From Hyphobacterium marinum (GTDB lineage: Bacteria; Pseudomonadota; Alphaproteobacteria; Caulobacterales; Maricaulaceae), in NCBI RefSeq assembly GCF_036330325.1, contig NZ_JAZDRO010000001.1:248001-312000 (forward strand): a stretch of DNA of 64,000 bases, given 5' to 3'. This document shows positions 16,096 to 24,514 of the stretch, piece by piece. Positions within the stretch are counted from its first letter, which is position 1, and the number at the start of each line of letters is the position of its first letter. Under the pieces are notes generated by a model, which saw only the letters and a list, made by a program, of their open reading frames with translations, was not told where the DNA came from and ran no database searches. The position numbers and the translations under genes were made by a program.

Positions 16096-16898
16096 CTGCA
16101 GATAGTCCAGCGGCCCATGTCGAGGTGGAAATGGTCGTGGTGGGCGGCATTGTAGTCCGGCCCCAGCACGCCCCGGAATAGCGGGCAGGACCCGTCCCGC
16201 ACCTCTTCGAGGAAGGCTGACCGGGCATCATCACTGTCCCAGTCGGTCACCGGGACCTGCCGGCCGTCAGCAAGACGGAAACCGGCAATGTCGATGGCGT
16301 TCGCCCCGGCGTGTTCCGACCAGCGGCCCCGGGCCGAATTGTTGACCCGGCGGCAATTGTAGGTGCCGTAGTGGATGATCTCGACGGCCTCGCTGCCGAG
16401 ATGTTCCAGCGCGGCAGGCCGGACGACTTCACGTTCCCAGACATAAAGCGCTGCCGCCAGCGCGCAGGACGCGACCTCGGGCTGAACCGCGTATCCGATA
16501 TTGGACCGGTTGATCCTCACGCCGGAGTCGACCCGGCATTCGGCGCGGACCGTCTGGGCTGAAGGTTCAGCCGGGGTGAAATCCATCTCCGACCCGTCGA
16601 GCGCGGCGAAACAGGCCGTCGGGTCGTCGCGCAGGGCGGCGATATGGGCATAGGTAAAGGTGCCAATCCCTTCATCAAGCCGGGCCTCGCCCCAGGGCTT
16701 GTCGCCTTCGGGCAAGCGGTCGATATGCAGGATAACCGCGATGACGCCGAGAATCCCGAGCATCAGGATCGACCCGCGCGCGGCGATATGCGCAGCCAGC
16801 GGCAGACCCGACCAGCGCTTCTTCGCGGGCGGCTTGCGGCGCGGCTCCGACGCACGGTGGGGCGGTCCGAAAACGGGTTTTGGCGGTGTCCCGGTCAT
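16092..16898 (-). CDS. Extensin family (extensin-like C-terminal) protein
   Basis: 268 residues. A basic, Pro-rich cytoplasmic N-terminus (about 1-40) and one membrane helix (about 43-62) are followed by a periplasmic domain with the family pattern: CRVDSGV, CALAAALYVWEREVV, YNCRRVNNSARGRWSEHAGANAIDIAGF and a C-terminal HHDHFHLDMG. The His-rich motifs resemble D-Ala-D-Ala/LAS metallopeptidases (S-x-H-x-x-G-x-A-x-D and H-x-H), so a peptidoglycan-related function is likely but not shown. The stop is shared (CTAG) with the TPR gene. Confidence 0.88.
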   Translation of the reverse strand: MTGTPPKPVFGPPHRASEPRRKPPAKKRWSGLPLAAHIAARGSILMLGILGVIAVILHIDRLPEGDKPWGEARLDEGIGTFTYAHIAALRDDPTACFAALDGSEMDFTPAEPSAQTVRAECRVDSGVRINRSNIGYAVQPEVASCALAAALYVWEREVVRPAALEHLGSEAVEIIHYGTYNCRRVNNSARGRWSEHAGANAIDIAGFRLADGRQVPVTDWDSDDARSAFLEEVRDGSCPLFRGVLGPDYNAAHHDHFHLDMGRWTICS

Positions 16899-16932
16899 AT
16901 CAGAGCCGGTTATGCGCGCCCTTATGGCGAGA

Positions 16933-17766
16933 TTATGGGCGCATCAGGCCGAAGATCAGCGAATCCCGGACACCGATATGGGTCTCCCACTCGCCGCGCA
17001 GATGGCCCTCGCGTTCAAATCCCAGCGCTTCGAGCAGGCGAATGGACGCAGCGTTGTCGATATCGGCATCCGCCCAGATGCGCCGGAACCCCCGCGTCTC
17101 GAAGCCGTGCCGGATCACGCGCGCCGCGGCTTCCCGCGCGAACCCTTTCCCGTGCGCATCGGGGCGCTGCATATAGCCCAGCTCGGCCGTGCCGGGTTTG
17201 CGGTCCATCAGGATTACCCAACCCAGCGCGTCATCGGGATCGGATTTCGGGGCGAAGACGAAGCATTGCACCCCCTCGCCATGGATATTCCACGAGAGAT
17301 AGTCGCGAACCGCGTCGACGCTCTCCAGCGGGCCACTGGACCAGTAATGCATGTTGGCGGCATCGCTGAGCGCCGGGAAGAGCGGTCCGGCGTCTTCGGG
17401 ACGCATCGCCCGGAGGATCAGGCGGCCGGTCTCGAGTTCCGGGACCGGGTGGGTCTTGCCGCGCTCGGCGAGCTCGTCATCGGTGAGGGTCAGCACAACC
17501 TCATCGAACCTTGTCTCGATGCAGTCCTGCATGGTCTTGAAACAGTCCATCGAGAAGAAGTCGTGGCTGTCGAAACAGGCCTTGCGTGCCGCCTCGTCCG
17601 GCCAGCGGGCATAGGACCAGAACTGGCCGTCTGACGCTCGGTGCAGGCGCGCGCCATAGGAGGCGCAGGTCTTGTGAATGAGCTTCGTGCCCTCAGTCCA
17701 GGCCGCGCGGAAGTCGTCCTCGCGGCCGGGCTTGATCTGCCAGCGATAGAGGACGGCTGCGCTCAT
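16933..17766 (-). CDS. ABM-type monooxygenase-like domain fused to GNAT acetyltransferase
   Basis: 277 residues, cytoplasmic. Residues 1-100 (LYRWQIKPGREDDFRAAW, then DGQFWSYARWPDEAARKACF) match an antibiotic-biosynthesis-monooxygenase/NIPSNAP-like dimeric alpha-beta barrel. Residues about 112-275 are a RimJ-type GNAT: LETGRLILRAMRPED, a FVFAPKSDP lead-in, LGYMQRPDAHGKGFAREAA (acetyl-CoA loop) and NAASIRLLEALGFEREG. The frame is continuous, so this is a real fusion and not two genes. The ATG at 17766 has no strong ribosome site. A sensor-plus-acetyltransferase role is possible, but the substrate is unknown. Confidence 0.8.
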   Translation of the reverse strand: MSAAVLYRWQIKPGREDDFRAAWTEGTKLIHKTCASYGARLHRASDGQFWSYARWPDEAARKACFDSHDFFSMDCFKTMQDCIETRFDEVVLTLTDDELAERGKTHPVPELETGRLILRAMRPEDAGPLFPALSDAANMHYWSSGPLESVDAVRDYLSWNIHGEGVQCFVFAPKSDPDDALGWVILMDRKPGTAELGYMQRPDAHGKGFAREAAARVIRHGFETRGFRRIWADADIDNAASIRLLEALGFEREGHLRGEWETHIGVRDSLIFGLMRP

Positions 17767-17982
17767 GACGGGACCCCTTTTTAATGTCTGCGAGGAGACT
17801 AGGCAGACCCTCGCGATTTGAACACCGCCCGAGTGGTCAGCGGGTGGTCCGTTCCGGTGCGCCACGGAATCGCCCCGATTGCGCAGGGAACCGGTACGGG
17901 CCCTGGCGCGCTTTGATGTCCGTCTGCCGCCCCTTGCCCCTGTCTGACTACCGGCGGGGCGGCCCCACACGGAGTATGCACC

Positions 17983-18534
17983 ATGAAACGCCTTCTCATG
18001 CTTACCGCCGCAACCCTGATCGGCACGGCGGCCGCCCAGGCCCAGAGCGCCATCGACATCGACACCGATCTTGATGGCACGGTCTCGCTGGCCGAAGCGC
18101 AGGCTGCGGACCCCGCGGTCACGCAGACGGATTTCGACCTGTATGATCTCGACGCCAATGGCGAATTGTCCGCGACTGAATACGCGGCCTGGAACGAGGA
18201 CCGGACCAGCGCCACGATAGACGCCGAAATCGACACTGACGCATCTGTCGTGACCGAGGACGAGGCGATCACCACCGAGAGCGAGGTCTCGACCGACGCG
18301 GACGCGCCCCTCGATCCGACGCCGGTTGAAGACGGGATGACGGGCGAGAACAGCCCGCAGCCGGACCTGGATATCGAGAGCGACATCGATCTCGATATCG
18401 AACCGGTCGCGCCCGAACTCGAAGCGGACCCCGAGCCGGTTCTGGAACCGGACCTGACCACTGATCCGGATCCGGCCATCGAGATCGAGACGGACATCGA
18501 GACCGGCAACGAGGACGACGACGACCCGCAGTAA
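17983..18534 (+). CDS. Secreted EF-hand calcium-binding protein with acidic tail
   Basis: 183 residues. A signal peptide (MKRLLMLTAATLIGTAAAQA) precedes two EF-hand loops: DTDLDGTVSLAE and DLDANGELSATE, each with Asp at positions 1, 3 and 5 and Glu at 12. Residues about 75-183 are a low-complexity tail very rich in Asp, Glu, Pro and Thr, with repeats like DIDLDIE. The net charge is strongly negative, as in calsequestrin-type or surface polymer-binding proteins. A CGGAG ribosome site precedes the ATG. A strong terminator follows. Likely periplasmic calcium binding; no partner is evident. Confidence 0.85.
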   Translation: MKRLLMLTAATLIGTAAAQAQSAIDIDTDLDGTVSLAEAQAADPAVTQTDFDLYDLDANGELSATEYAAWNEDRTSATIDAEIDTDASVVTEDEAITTESEVSTDADAPLDPTPVEDGMTGENSPQPDLDIESDIDLDIEPVAPELEADPEPVLEPDLTTDPDPAIEIETDIETGNEDDDDPQ

Positions 18535-18613
18535 GCGGGCACTCGTCCTGGACAATCTGCACGATGGCACGGCGTGGCCGCTTCCCGAGAGAGGGAGCGT
18601 GCCCGCCGGTCAG

Positions 18614-18646
18614 ACCCCGGCGCGTCTCCTCCCCTCGCGCCGGGGT
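18614..18646. terminator. Strong intrinsic terminator
   Basis: Perfect 11-bp arms ACCCCGGCGCG (18614-18624) and CGCGCCGGGGT (18636-18646) flank an 11-nt loop, followed by TCTCTTAT. It lies after the EF-hand gene and 5 bp from the stop of the convergent serine hydrolase gene. Confidence 0.8.
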
Positions 18647-18650
18647 TCTC

Positions 18651-20084
18651 TTATGGCCGGAAGCCGTATGTGCCCAGCGATATGGTTTCCACCCGCGCGG
18701 GCGCGTCGGCATCGGCCTCGAAACCGAGATGGATGGCGCGTTCACCGGTGTCACCTTCAAGAAAGACGAGCAGCCGGTCCCCGTCCTCGCGCCACGCAAC
18801 GATATGGAACGGGCCGAAACGGTCGAATATTCCCCGGTAGAAGGCTGCGACATCGCGCATCTCGTTGCGTTCCTCGCCCGTCAGGGCGTCCGGGGTCAGC
18901 TCAACAAGGGCGGTATAGGCCCGTGTCTGGTCCTCCGCGTCACCGGCCTGCAGCGCCGCGATGAAGTCGAGCGCCGCGGGAAGAAAGGCCCGAGCGGGTA
19001 TGGCCTCCGGCGTCTCCACGAACGTCCAGCCATCAGTCGTCGTCGGCCTATAGCGTTCACCGGTCTCGACCGGTGCGCCGAGACGGCCCGCCATGCGGCG
19101 GGTCAACGCAACCACTTCGCGCGGGTCTTCTGACAGCACATTGTTCAGAACGGCCACGGCGAAAACCGGCTCGCGCGAGATGATCCAGCCATTTGCAAAG
19201 CCGGGAACATGACCGCCCGCCTCTACAAAGGCGGGGTTCTCACCACCGGGCCTGCCGAACTGGGTGAAATATTCGTCCAGTGAGCCGGCTGAGAGGAAGC
19301 CGGGTACGACCAGCGCCTGGGAAGTCGTGGCGAGATCGCGCACCGAGACATGCATCCCGCCCGAGGCATAGCGCTGTTCGACGGGGTGGTCCGAAACCAG
19401 CTCCCGCCCGGTTTCAGCCAACACATAGCCTCCGGCGCGGCCCTCCTGACCGTCCGCCGGACCGCCATAGCCGGTATCGCGCAGCCCCAGCGGCTCGATG
19501 ACGAGCTGCGACACGGCTTCGGCATAGGCGAGGCCGGTGACCGCTTCGATCACCGCGCCAAGATGGAAGTAGGAGAGGTTGGAGTAGCGCGTGCGTTCGC
19601 CTGGCCCGGTTTCGGGGCCCGGCTCGACGAGACCGTCCATGAAGGCGAGGCCCCGGCCTTCGCTATCCAATACGACGCCGTTGAGCGGATCGTCCGAAAT
19701 TTCGCCGGGCAGGCCGGCAGAGAAGGTCAGCAACTGGCGCAGCGTAACGGCTTCAGCCCAGGCGGCGTTAAATCCGGGCCGGACTGAGGCGAGGCTCTGG
19801 TCGAGATCAAGCCGGCCCTCGTCAACGAGCCGCAGGATTGCAAGCTGAGTGAAGACCTTGGTCAGCGAGCCGGCGCGGAAGGCCGTTGCGCCTTCCGGGT
19901 CATGGCCGGGCGCAGGGTCGACATGCACCGGTCCGTCGCCGGTCCAGATCACGGCGTCTCCGCCAATACGGCCGTCGACGCGGGCATCGGTGATGTCGCG
20001 CGCGGCGTCGGTCACAGGGTCGCCGCAGGCGGACAGTATGAGGCAGGCTGCCAGAATTCCGAGTATGCGTGTGTGACCGCTCAA
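18651..20084 (-). CDS. Beta-lactamase-family serine hydrolase lipoprotein
   Basis: 477 residues. Lipobox LSAC with Cys20 predicts an envelope lipoprotein. The class C beta-lactamase/esterase/DD-peptidase fold is shown by Ser73-Leu-Thr-Lys76 (S-x-x-K) and a later Tyr-Ser-Asn in RTRYSNLSYFHLGAVI (Y-x-N). A third motif with His-Gly appears as GGHVPGF. A C-terminal extension of about 120 residues (MRDVAAFYRGIFDRFGPF and on) resembles the DUF3471-type beta domain. Substrates of such proteins range from esters to D-amino-acid peptides; a resistance role cannot be claimed. Confidence 0.85.
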   Translation of the reverse strand: MSGHTRILGILAACLILSACGDPVTDAARDITDARVDGRIGGDAVIWTGDGPVHVDPAPGHDPEGATAFRAGSLTKVFTQLAILRLVDEGRLDLDQSLASVRPGFNAAWAEAVTLRQLLTFSAGLPGEISDDPLNGVVLDSEGRGLAFMDGLVEPGPETGPGERTRYSNLSYFHLGAVIEAVTGLAYAEAVSQLVIEPLGLRDTGYGGPADGQEGRAGGYVLAETGRELVSDHPVEQRYASGGMHVSVRDLATTSQALVVPGFLSAGSLDEYFTQFGRPGGENPAFVEAGGHVPGFANGWIISREPVFAVAVLNNVLSEDPREVVALTRRMAGRLGAPVETGERYRPTTTDGWTFVETPEAIPARAFLPAALDFIAALQAGDAEDQTRAYTALVELTPDALTGEERNEMRDVAAFYRGIFDRFGPFHIVAWREDGDRLLVFLEGDTGERAIHLGFEADADAPARVETISLGTYGFRP

Positions 20085-20152
20085 GCCTGTCCCTTCCGAC
20101 CGATGCCGAAAGCGGTCAATAGCGCGGCGAGGGCTGGGTCGGCGTGAATTGA

Positions 20153-20172
20153 CGATTAAATCGGCTTAATCG
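20153..20172. promoter_or_regulatory. Small inverted repeat downstream of the DUF2971 gene
   Basis: CGATTAA-ATCGGC-TTAATCG, 7-bp arms with a 6-nt spacer, lies about 25 bp past the DUF2971 stop and 69 bp before the serine hydrolase start. It could be a weak terminator or an operator; there is no T tract to decide. Confidence 0.3.
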
Positions 20173-20195
20173 CCAGCGATACTGAACGGCTGAGG

Positions 20196-21071
20196 TCATA
20201 CCCGTAACGGCAAGTCGACTTCCCGGATACGAACCCAATCAATTCCATGCCCTTTCAAAAAATCATCGAGTAAATCAACTTTAGCACCAGAATCGACATG
20301 AGGACCGACGATGATTTCACGAATCAAATCAACAACGCCACAACTACCAAACAATTCTAAAACTGGAATAACATTTCCATTAAAATTCTTTTGATGAAGA
20401 TCTACTAGTTGGCGATTATTAAATATACCATAAGAAATACGAAATTCTGCTTCTTCCCGAAAAGCCGGGTGTTTAATTAGAGAAGCACATTTAATACCGG
20501 AAATAACAAAATTTTGAAACCAAGCCTCGTTTCTGATAGGGTCAACATTATTATTAATTATTGAGTGTACAATATTAGGAATAAAATGGTAAAAATTACT
20601 CAAATACGCGTGTGGAACCGTGCCATACGTGCAAAATTCTTCCATCGTCCACGCAAGCGCTGATTCAGTATTCGATATGAATCGATTGGTGTAATCGCCT
20701 GATCTTTCTATTATTGCTTCCTGGTCAAAACCAATAGCATACCCTCCAATTCCAGCATAATTTCTCCACTGAGATAGAATGCCATACTGTTTTTCTATAT
20801 GATCATTGTGTGTACAAAATGATGTTGTAAAATTATGCGTAATTTTTTTTAATTCCGTCGAAAGGTATTCGAACAAAAGGGTTCTATATTTTTCTCCAAT
20901 AAATAAGTTTTTTTCCGAAATAGATATAATGGTCTCTGAAAACAACCTCGAACCATAGTCAAACTCGGAAAGGTCATTCTTGTTTTTAAAGCTTGTCGCC
21001 CAGATTTTGTTGCTCTCAATGATACCTTTGAGCCCAATATCACTCGTGTAATGAAACAACAATTGGCTCAT
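20196..21071 (-). CDS. DUF2971 domain-containing protein, AT-rich, probably acquired
   Basis: 291 residues, cytoplasmic. The N-terminal LLFHYTSDIGLKGIIESNKIWATSFKNKND-type pattern (residues 4 on) is the DUF2971 hallmark, followed by CTHNDHIEKQYGILSQWRNYA and GYAIGFDQE. The family is of unknown biochemical function and is common in mobile and accessory DNA. GC is only about 30-40% by eye (19 of 60 in one counted line) against more than 60% in both neighbours, with codon use to match, so recent transfer is likely. Its ATG lies inside the last codons of rlmN (ATGA at 21068-21071), so translation is coupled to rlmN. The longer in-frame start at 21242 lies within rlmN and is not used. Confidence 0.85.
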   Translation of the reverse strand: MSQLLFHYTSDIGLKGIIESNKIWATSFKNKNDLSEFDYGSRLFSETIISISEKNLFIGEKYRTLLFEYLSTELKKITHNFTTSFCTHNDHIEKQYGILSQWRNYAGIGGYAIGFDQEAIIERSGDYTNRFISNTESALAWTMEEFCTYGTVPHAYLSNFYHFIPNIVHSIINNNVDPIRNEAWFQNFVISGIKCASLIKHPAFREEAEFRISYGIFNNRQLVDLHQKNFNGNVIPVLELFGSCGVVDLIREIIVGPHVDSGAKVDLLDDFLKGHGIDWVRIREVDLPLRV

Positions 21072-22231
21072 GTGGCGTCCTGCAGCTTCTTCCTTTCGCT
21101 CGCGCGCATTTTCTTGGATTCTGACCGCAGCTGGCCACAGGCGGCGAAAATGTCCCGGCCGCGCGGCGTGCGGATGGGGCTGGCATAGCCTGCCCGGTTC
21201 ACCACTTCGGCGAAGGCCTCGATCGTCTCCCAGTCCGAGCATTCATACGGCGAATTCGGCCAGGGATTGAACGGGATGAGGTTGATCTTCGCGGGCACGC
21301 CCTTGAGGAGGCTCACCAGCGCGCGCGCCTCGGCGAGTGAGTCGTTCACGCCCTTCAGCATCACATATTCGAAGGTGACGCGGCGCGCATTGCCGAGGCC
21401 CGGATAGGCGCGGATCGCGTCCATCAGTTCGGCGAGCGGATATTTCTTGTTGAGCGGGACCAGCTCGTTGCGCAGATCGTCATTCGTCGCGTGCAGCGAA
21501 ATGGCGAGCATGGACGCGGTGCGCTCGCCCAGCTCCCTGATTTTCGGCACCACGCCCGAGGTCGAGACGGTGATACGCCGCCGCCCGATCGAAATGCCGT
21601 CCCCGTCCGAAATCGTGTCGATCGCGTCGGAAACCGCGTCGAGGTTGTAGAGCGGCTCACCCATGCCCATGAAGACGATGTTGGTGATCTTGCGGTTCTC
21701 GTTCGAGGTCGGCCATTCGGCCAGATCGTCGCGCGCGACGATTACCTGGGCGGCGATTTCCTGGGCCGTCAGATTGCGCACCAGCGCCTGCGTACCGGTA
21801 TGGCAGAAGGTGCAATTCAGTGTGCAGCCGACCTGGCTCGACACGCAGAGCGCACCCGATTTGCCGACATCGGGAATGAAGACGGTTTCGCATTCCACCC
21901 CGGGGGCGAGGCGGATGAGGTATTTGCGCGTGCCGTCGACCGAGACGAGGCGTTCAACGATTTCCGGGCGGTCGAGCGTGAAATGATCCTTCATCTGCTC
22001 GCGCAGGTCTTTGGACACATTGGTCATCGCGTCGAGATCAGTGACGCCAAAATGGTGCGCCCAGCGCCAGATCTGGTCGGCGCGCATCTTGGCCTTGCGC
22101 TCTTCAACCAAGCCCGAGCCGATCAGCGCATCGCGCAGGCGCGTGCGGTCCAGCCCGGCGAGCGATGGCCGGGGCGGGGCGGGGCGGTTGGCCGCAGAAA
22201 GATCAAGCGTCGTCGTCATGGCGGGCGTCAT
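21068..22231 (-). CDS. rlmN: Dual-specificity 23S rRNA A2503/tRNA A37 C2-methyltransferase
   Basis: 387 residues, cytoplasmic radical-SAM enzyme. Methylates C2 of A2503 in 23S rRNA and A37 in some tRNAs. The radical SAM Cys-x3-Cys-x2-Cys is visible as CTLNCTFC, with GMGEPLYN, SIGRRRITVSTSGVVP, LAISLHATND and the catalytic Cys region near FAACGQL at the C-terminus. Length matches the family. The start is the ATG at 22231, though an ATG at 22219 is also possible. The C-terminus looks intact, so the coupled DUF2971 gene did not disrupt it. Confidence 0.95.
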   Translation of the reverse strand: MTPAMTTTLDLSAANRPAPPRPSLAGLDRTRLRDALIGSGLVEERKAKMRADQIWRWAHHFGVTDLDAMTNVSKDLREQMKDHFTLDRPEIVERLVSVDGTRKYLIRLAPGVECETVFIPDVGKSGALCVSSQVGCTLNCTFCHTGTQALVRNLTAQEIAAQVIVARDDLAEWPTSNENRKITNIVFMGMGEPLYNLDAVSDAIDTISDGDGISIGRRRITVSTSGVVPKIRELGERTASMLAISLHATNDDLRNELVPLNKKYPLAELMDAIRAYPGLGNARRVTFEYVMLKGVNDSLAEARALVSLLKGVPAKINLIPFNPWPNSPYECSDWETIEAFAEVVNRAGYASPIRTPRGRDIFAACGQLRSESKKMRASERKKLQDAT

Positions 22232-22292
22232 CTAATGCAAATCAGGCGATTTTGCGAGGGGCGGGGTGTTCGCGCCGCAAATCGGAGAGCCT

Positions 22293-22382
22293 GTCATCCC
22301 GGACGCGACGCGATCCGGGACCCGAAACCCAGGCGCTTCATGTTCAGGTCCCGCCTTGCCCCTACGGGTCAGCCGGGATGAC
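22293..22382. repeat. REP-like intergenic element with GTCATCCCGG ends
   Basis: A 90-bp stretch starts with GTCATCCCGG and ends with CCGGGATGAC, perfect 10-bp inverted ends, with an inner GCGATCCGGGACC. It resembles the dispersed intergenic palindromes common in alphaproteobacterial chromosomes. It lies between divergent rlmN and the DUF6065 gene. Only one copy is in this window, so dispersal is inferred. Confidence 0.65.
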
Positions 22383-22447
22383 ATCAACGTCAGTGGAGTG
22401 ACGCTCCACAGTTCACCTGCAACGCGGACGCCGCTAACTTCCTCCCC

Positions 22448-23185
22448 ATGAAGCTGAAACTCTATCCCCTGACGACCGGCGAGATACCCGTCCGGCCGGC
22501 TGACCCCCGCCGCGACTGGATGGACAGCGCGCGTGAGGCCTTTCCCTATCGCTGCCTGCCACTGGCGCTCGCCAACCAGCACGGCTGGGAGTTTTTCACC
22601 CCGTTCGATTTCGAGGCGGAGTGGACTGGCGGCGTCCTGCCCCAGGACGTCATCGTCCGGTCCGAGACCCCAATTGCGCCGGGCGCGCCGGGTGCGCCGA
22701 TGGCAAATTTCGGCGAAGGCGTTCTGACGTTCGAACTGTCGGTGATGCTGCGCACGCCGAAGGGCTGGAATATCTTCCTCACAGGCCCGCTGAACGGAGT
22801 GAAAGACGGGATTGCACCACTGTCGGGCGTGATCGAGACCGACTGGTCACCCTATACCTTCACCATGAACTGGCGCTTCACCCGGCCCGGCAAGGTCCGG
22901 TTTTCCGCCGGTGATGCTATCGCCACATTCTTCCCGGTGCGGCGCGACCTGTTCGAGTCCGTCGAGCCGGAAATCGGCAGCCTGCACGACGAGACCGACA
23001 CCTATGAGCAATTCATGCTGTGGCGCGAGCAGCGCAGCGATTTCGCCCAGCGACTGGCGATGAAGGAGAGCGAGGCGGTCGGCGAGAAATGGCAGAAAAC
23101 CTATTATCGCGGTCTCAACCCCGATGGCGGGAAAGGCCCGCCCGACCACAAAATCAAGTTGCGCGTCAAACCCTTCAAGCCATGA
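22448..23185 (+). CDS. DUF6065 family protein
   Basis: 245 residues, cytoplasmic by absence of a signal peptide. The pattern CLPLALANQHGWEFFTPFDF, FLTGPLNGVKDGIAPLSGVIETDW and FTMNWRFTRPG matches the uncharacterised DUF6065 family. The late segment DFAQRLAMKESEAVGEKWQKTYYRG is charged and helical. No catalytic motif can be named. It starts with ATG soon after the REP-like element and ends 9 bp from the convergent IalB-like gene. Function unknown. Confidence 0.75.
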   Translation: MKLKLYPLTTGEIPVRPADPRRDWMDSAREAFPYRCLPLALANQHGWEFFTPFDFEAEWTGGVLPQDVIVRSETPIAPGAPGAPMANFGEGVLTFELSVMLRTPKGWNIFLTGPLNGVKDGIAPLSGVIETDWSPYTFTMNWRFTRPGKVRFSAGDAIATFFPVRRDLFESVEPEIGSLHDETDTYEQFMLWREQRSDFAQRLAMKESEAVGEKWQKTYYRGLNPDGGKGPPDHKIKLRVKPFKP

Positions 23186-23194
23186 CAGGACATG

Positions 23195-23701
23195 TCAGCA
23201 GAGGCTTTCGACACGCTCCAGCGCGGCCGTGACGCCGCTTAAGGAAAACTCATAGGCCGTGGCCGTGCCCCGCTGGGAGGTCGCTTCGACGCGCATGGTT
23301 GCACCCCGTCGCATGGCGCTGACGAGCCGTCTTTCGTCCTGGCGGTCCTCGATGAAGCCGTCGCTTTCTGTCACGAACATCGGGAAGCGGTCGGACCCGA
23401 CCCGCGCGGTCGGCGGGCTGTCCGGACGCAGTACGTAGCCGGCGGCGAAGCGTGGCTGCTCCTCGGCCGCGCCGGACGCCCAGGTCGAGACGATGAAGAA
23501 AATCTCGCCATGGTCGACATTCGACGGGGTGGAATCGGTTGGCTGTGTCAGCGCGTAGCATACGAGGCCCCGGTCACTCTCCACGGTGAAGACATGCCAG
23601 TCGGAGAAACTGCCGCGTGAGGTCGGCGTCTGGGCCGAGGCTGCGGCTGTGATGGCGGTCGCGGACAAGGCGGCGGCAATTACAGTTCTGACGAGGATCA
23701 T
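23195..23701 (-). CDS. Invasion-associated locus B (IalB)-like periplasmic protein
   Basis: 168 residues. A signal peptide (MILVRTVIAAALSATAITAA) precedes a domain with the IalB order: FSDWHVFTVESDRGLVCYAL, HGEIFFIVSTW, LVSAMRRGATMRVEAT and the closing SLSGVTAALERV. IalB proteins are small periplasmic proteins named from Bartonella invasion, but most alphaproteobacterial members are unrelated to virulence. The ATG at 23701 is chosen over 23797 because it starts the signal peptide, though its ribosome site is weak. It diverges from the ECF sigma gene, 174 bp apart. Confidence 0.75.
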   Translation of the reverse strand: MILVRTVIAAALSATAITAAASAQTPTSRGSFSDWHVFTVESDRGLVCYALTQPTDSTPSNVDHGEIFFIVSTWASGAAEEQPRFAAGYVLRPDSPPTARVGSDRFPMFVTESDGFIEDRQDERRLVSAMRRGATMRVEATSQRGTATAYEFSLSGVTAALERVESLC

Positions 23702-23875
23702 CGGTCTGGCAACTCGGCGGCTGGCGGGGATGGGCGTGTTGCGCCATCTCAACGCAGAATTCGCGGCGGATTCAAGGCGGAACATCTGGTCCGCCATTGA
23801 TCTGACGCCCCCAAACAGGGTTCAATTCCGCTTCGCCGCTTTCCCTTTTCCGCGACAGGCCCGATACAGCGCTTC

Positions 23876-24445
23876 ATGACAGGTCCGCCCGATACGCCCG
23901 ACCGCGATGCGCTCAACGCTTGGGTCTCCGGCTGCGCGAACAAGGACCGTACAGCCTTTGCGCGGTTGTTCGCGCACTTTGCCCCGCGAATCAAAAACTA
24001 TCTGAAACGGCTGGCGACCGATGATGCGGCGGCCGAGGACATGACACAGGAAGTCATGCTGACCATCTGGCGCAAGGCCGAACTGTTTGACCCGCGCCAG
24101 GCATCGGCCTCGACCTGGATTTTCCGGATTGCGCGCAACCGGCGCATAGACGCGGCCCGGCGCGCCGCCAAGCCGGCCCTCGACCCCGAAGAACCGCTGT
24201 TGCAGCCGACCGCTGAGACCGCGCCGGATGACGCCGCCCACGCCGGTGAGCGCGAGGCACGCGTGCGCGAGGCGCTGAAAGCCCTGCCCGGAGAACAGGT
24301 CGTGCTTTTGCGCCTGGCCTTCTTTGACGGGCTGTCACACACCGAAATCGCCGAGCGGGAGGGCTTGCCGCTGGGCACGGTCAAATCCCGCCTGAGGCTC
24401 GCATTCGACAAGTTGAGGGGAGGCCTTGATGCCGATGATATCTGA
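23876..24445 (+). CDS. ECF sigma factor (sigma-70 family)
   Basis: 189 residues, cytoplasmic. Sigma region 2 is seen as FARLFAHFAPRIKNYLKRL and AEDMTQEVMLTIWRKA with STWIFRIARNRRIDAARR. Region 4 is the helix-turn-helix in LPGEQVVLLRLAFFDGLSHTEIAEREGLPLGTVKSRLRLAFDKL. This type pairs with ChrR-like anti-sigma factors (ECF11/RpoE-like), and the next gene is ChrR-like, 69 bp downstream. Such pairs respond to singlet oxygen or other oxidative signals in related bacteria; the signal here is inferred. Confidence 0.92.
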   Translation: MTGPPDTPDRDALNAWVSGCANKDRTAFARLFAHFAPRIKNYLKRLATDDAAAEDMTQEVMLTIWRKAELFDPRQASASTWIFRIARNRRIDAARRAAKPALDPEEPLLQPTAETAPDDAAHAGEREARVREALKALPGEQVVLLRLAFFDGLSHTEIAEREGLPLGTVKSRLRLAFDKLRGGLDADDI

Positions 24446-24514
24446 TCGCGCACGCCGCCTTGATCTTTTATTTCGCTGCGCCATGTCCTCCCCCGCAAAG
24501 ACGAGGACCGGGTC

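Noticed and set aside
18651..20084. Beta-lactamase fold as an antibiotic-resistance gene
   Set aside because: The S-x-x-K/Y-x-N set is shared by esterases and peptidases, and a lipoprotein with a long C-terminal extension is not a typical resistance enzyme.
23798..23825. ECF/ChrR-type promoter starting TGATCT before the sigma gene
   Set aside because: One -35-like hexamer without a convincing -10 element at the right spacing; too weak to annotate.
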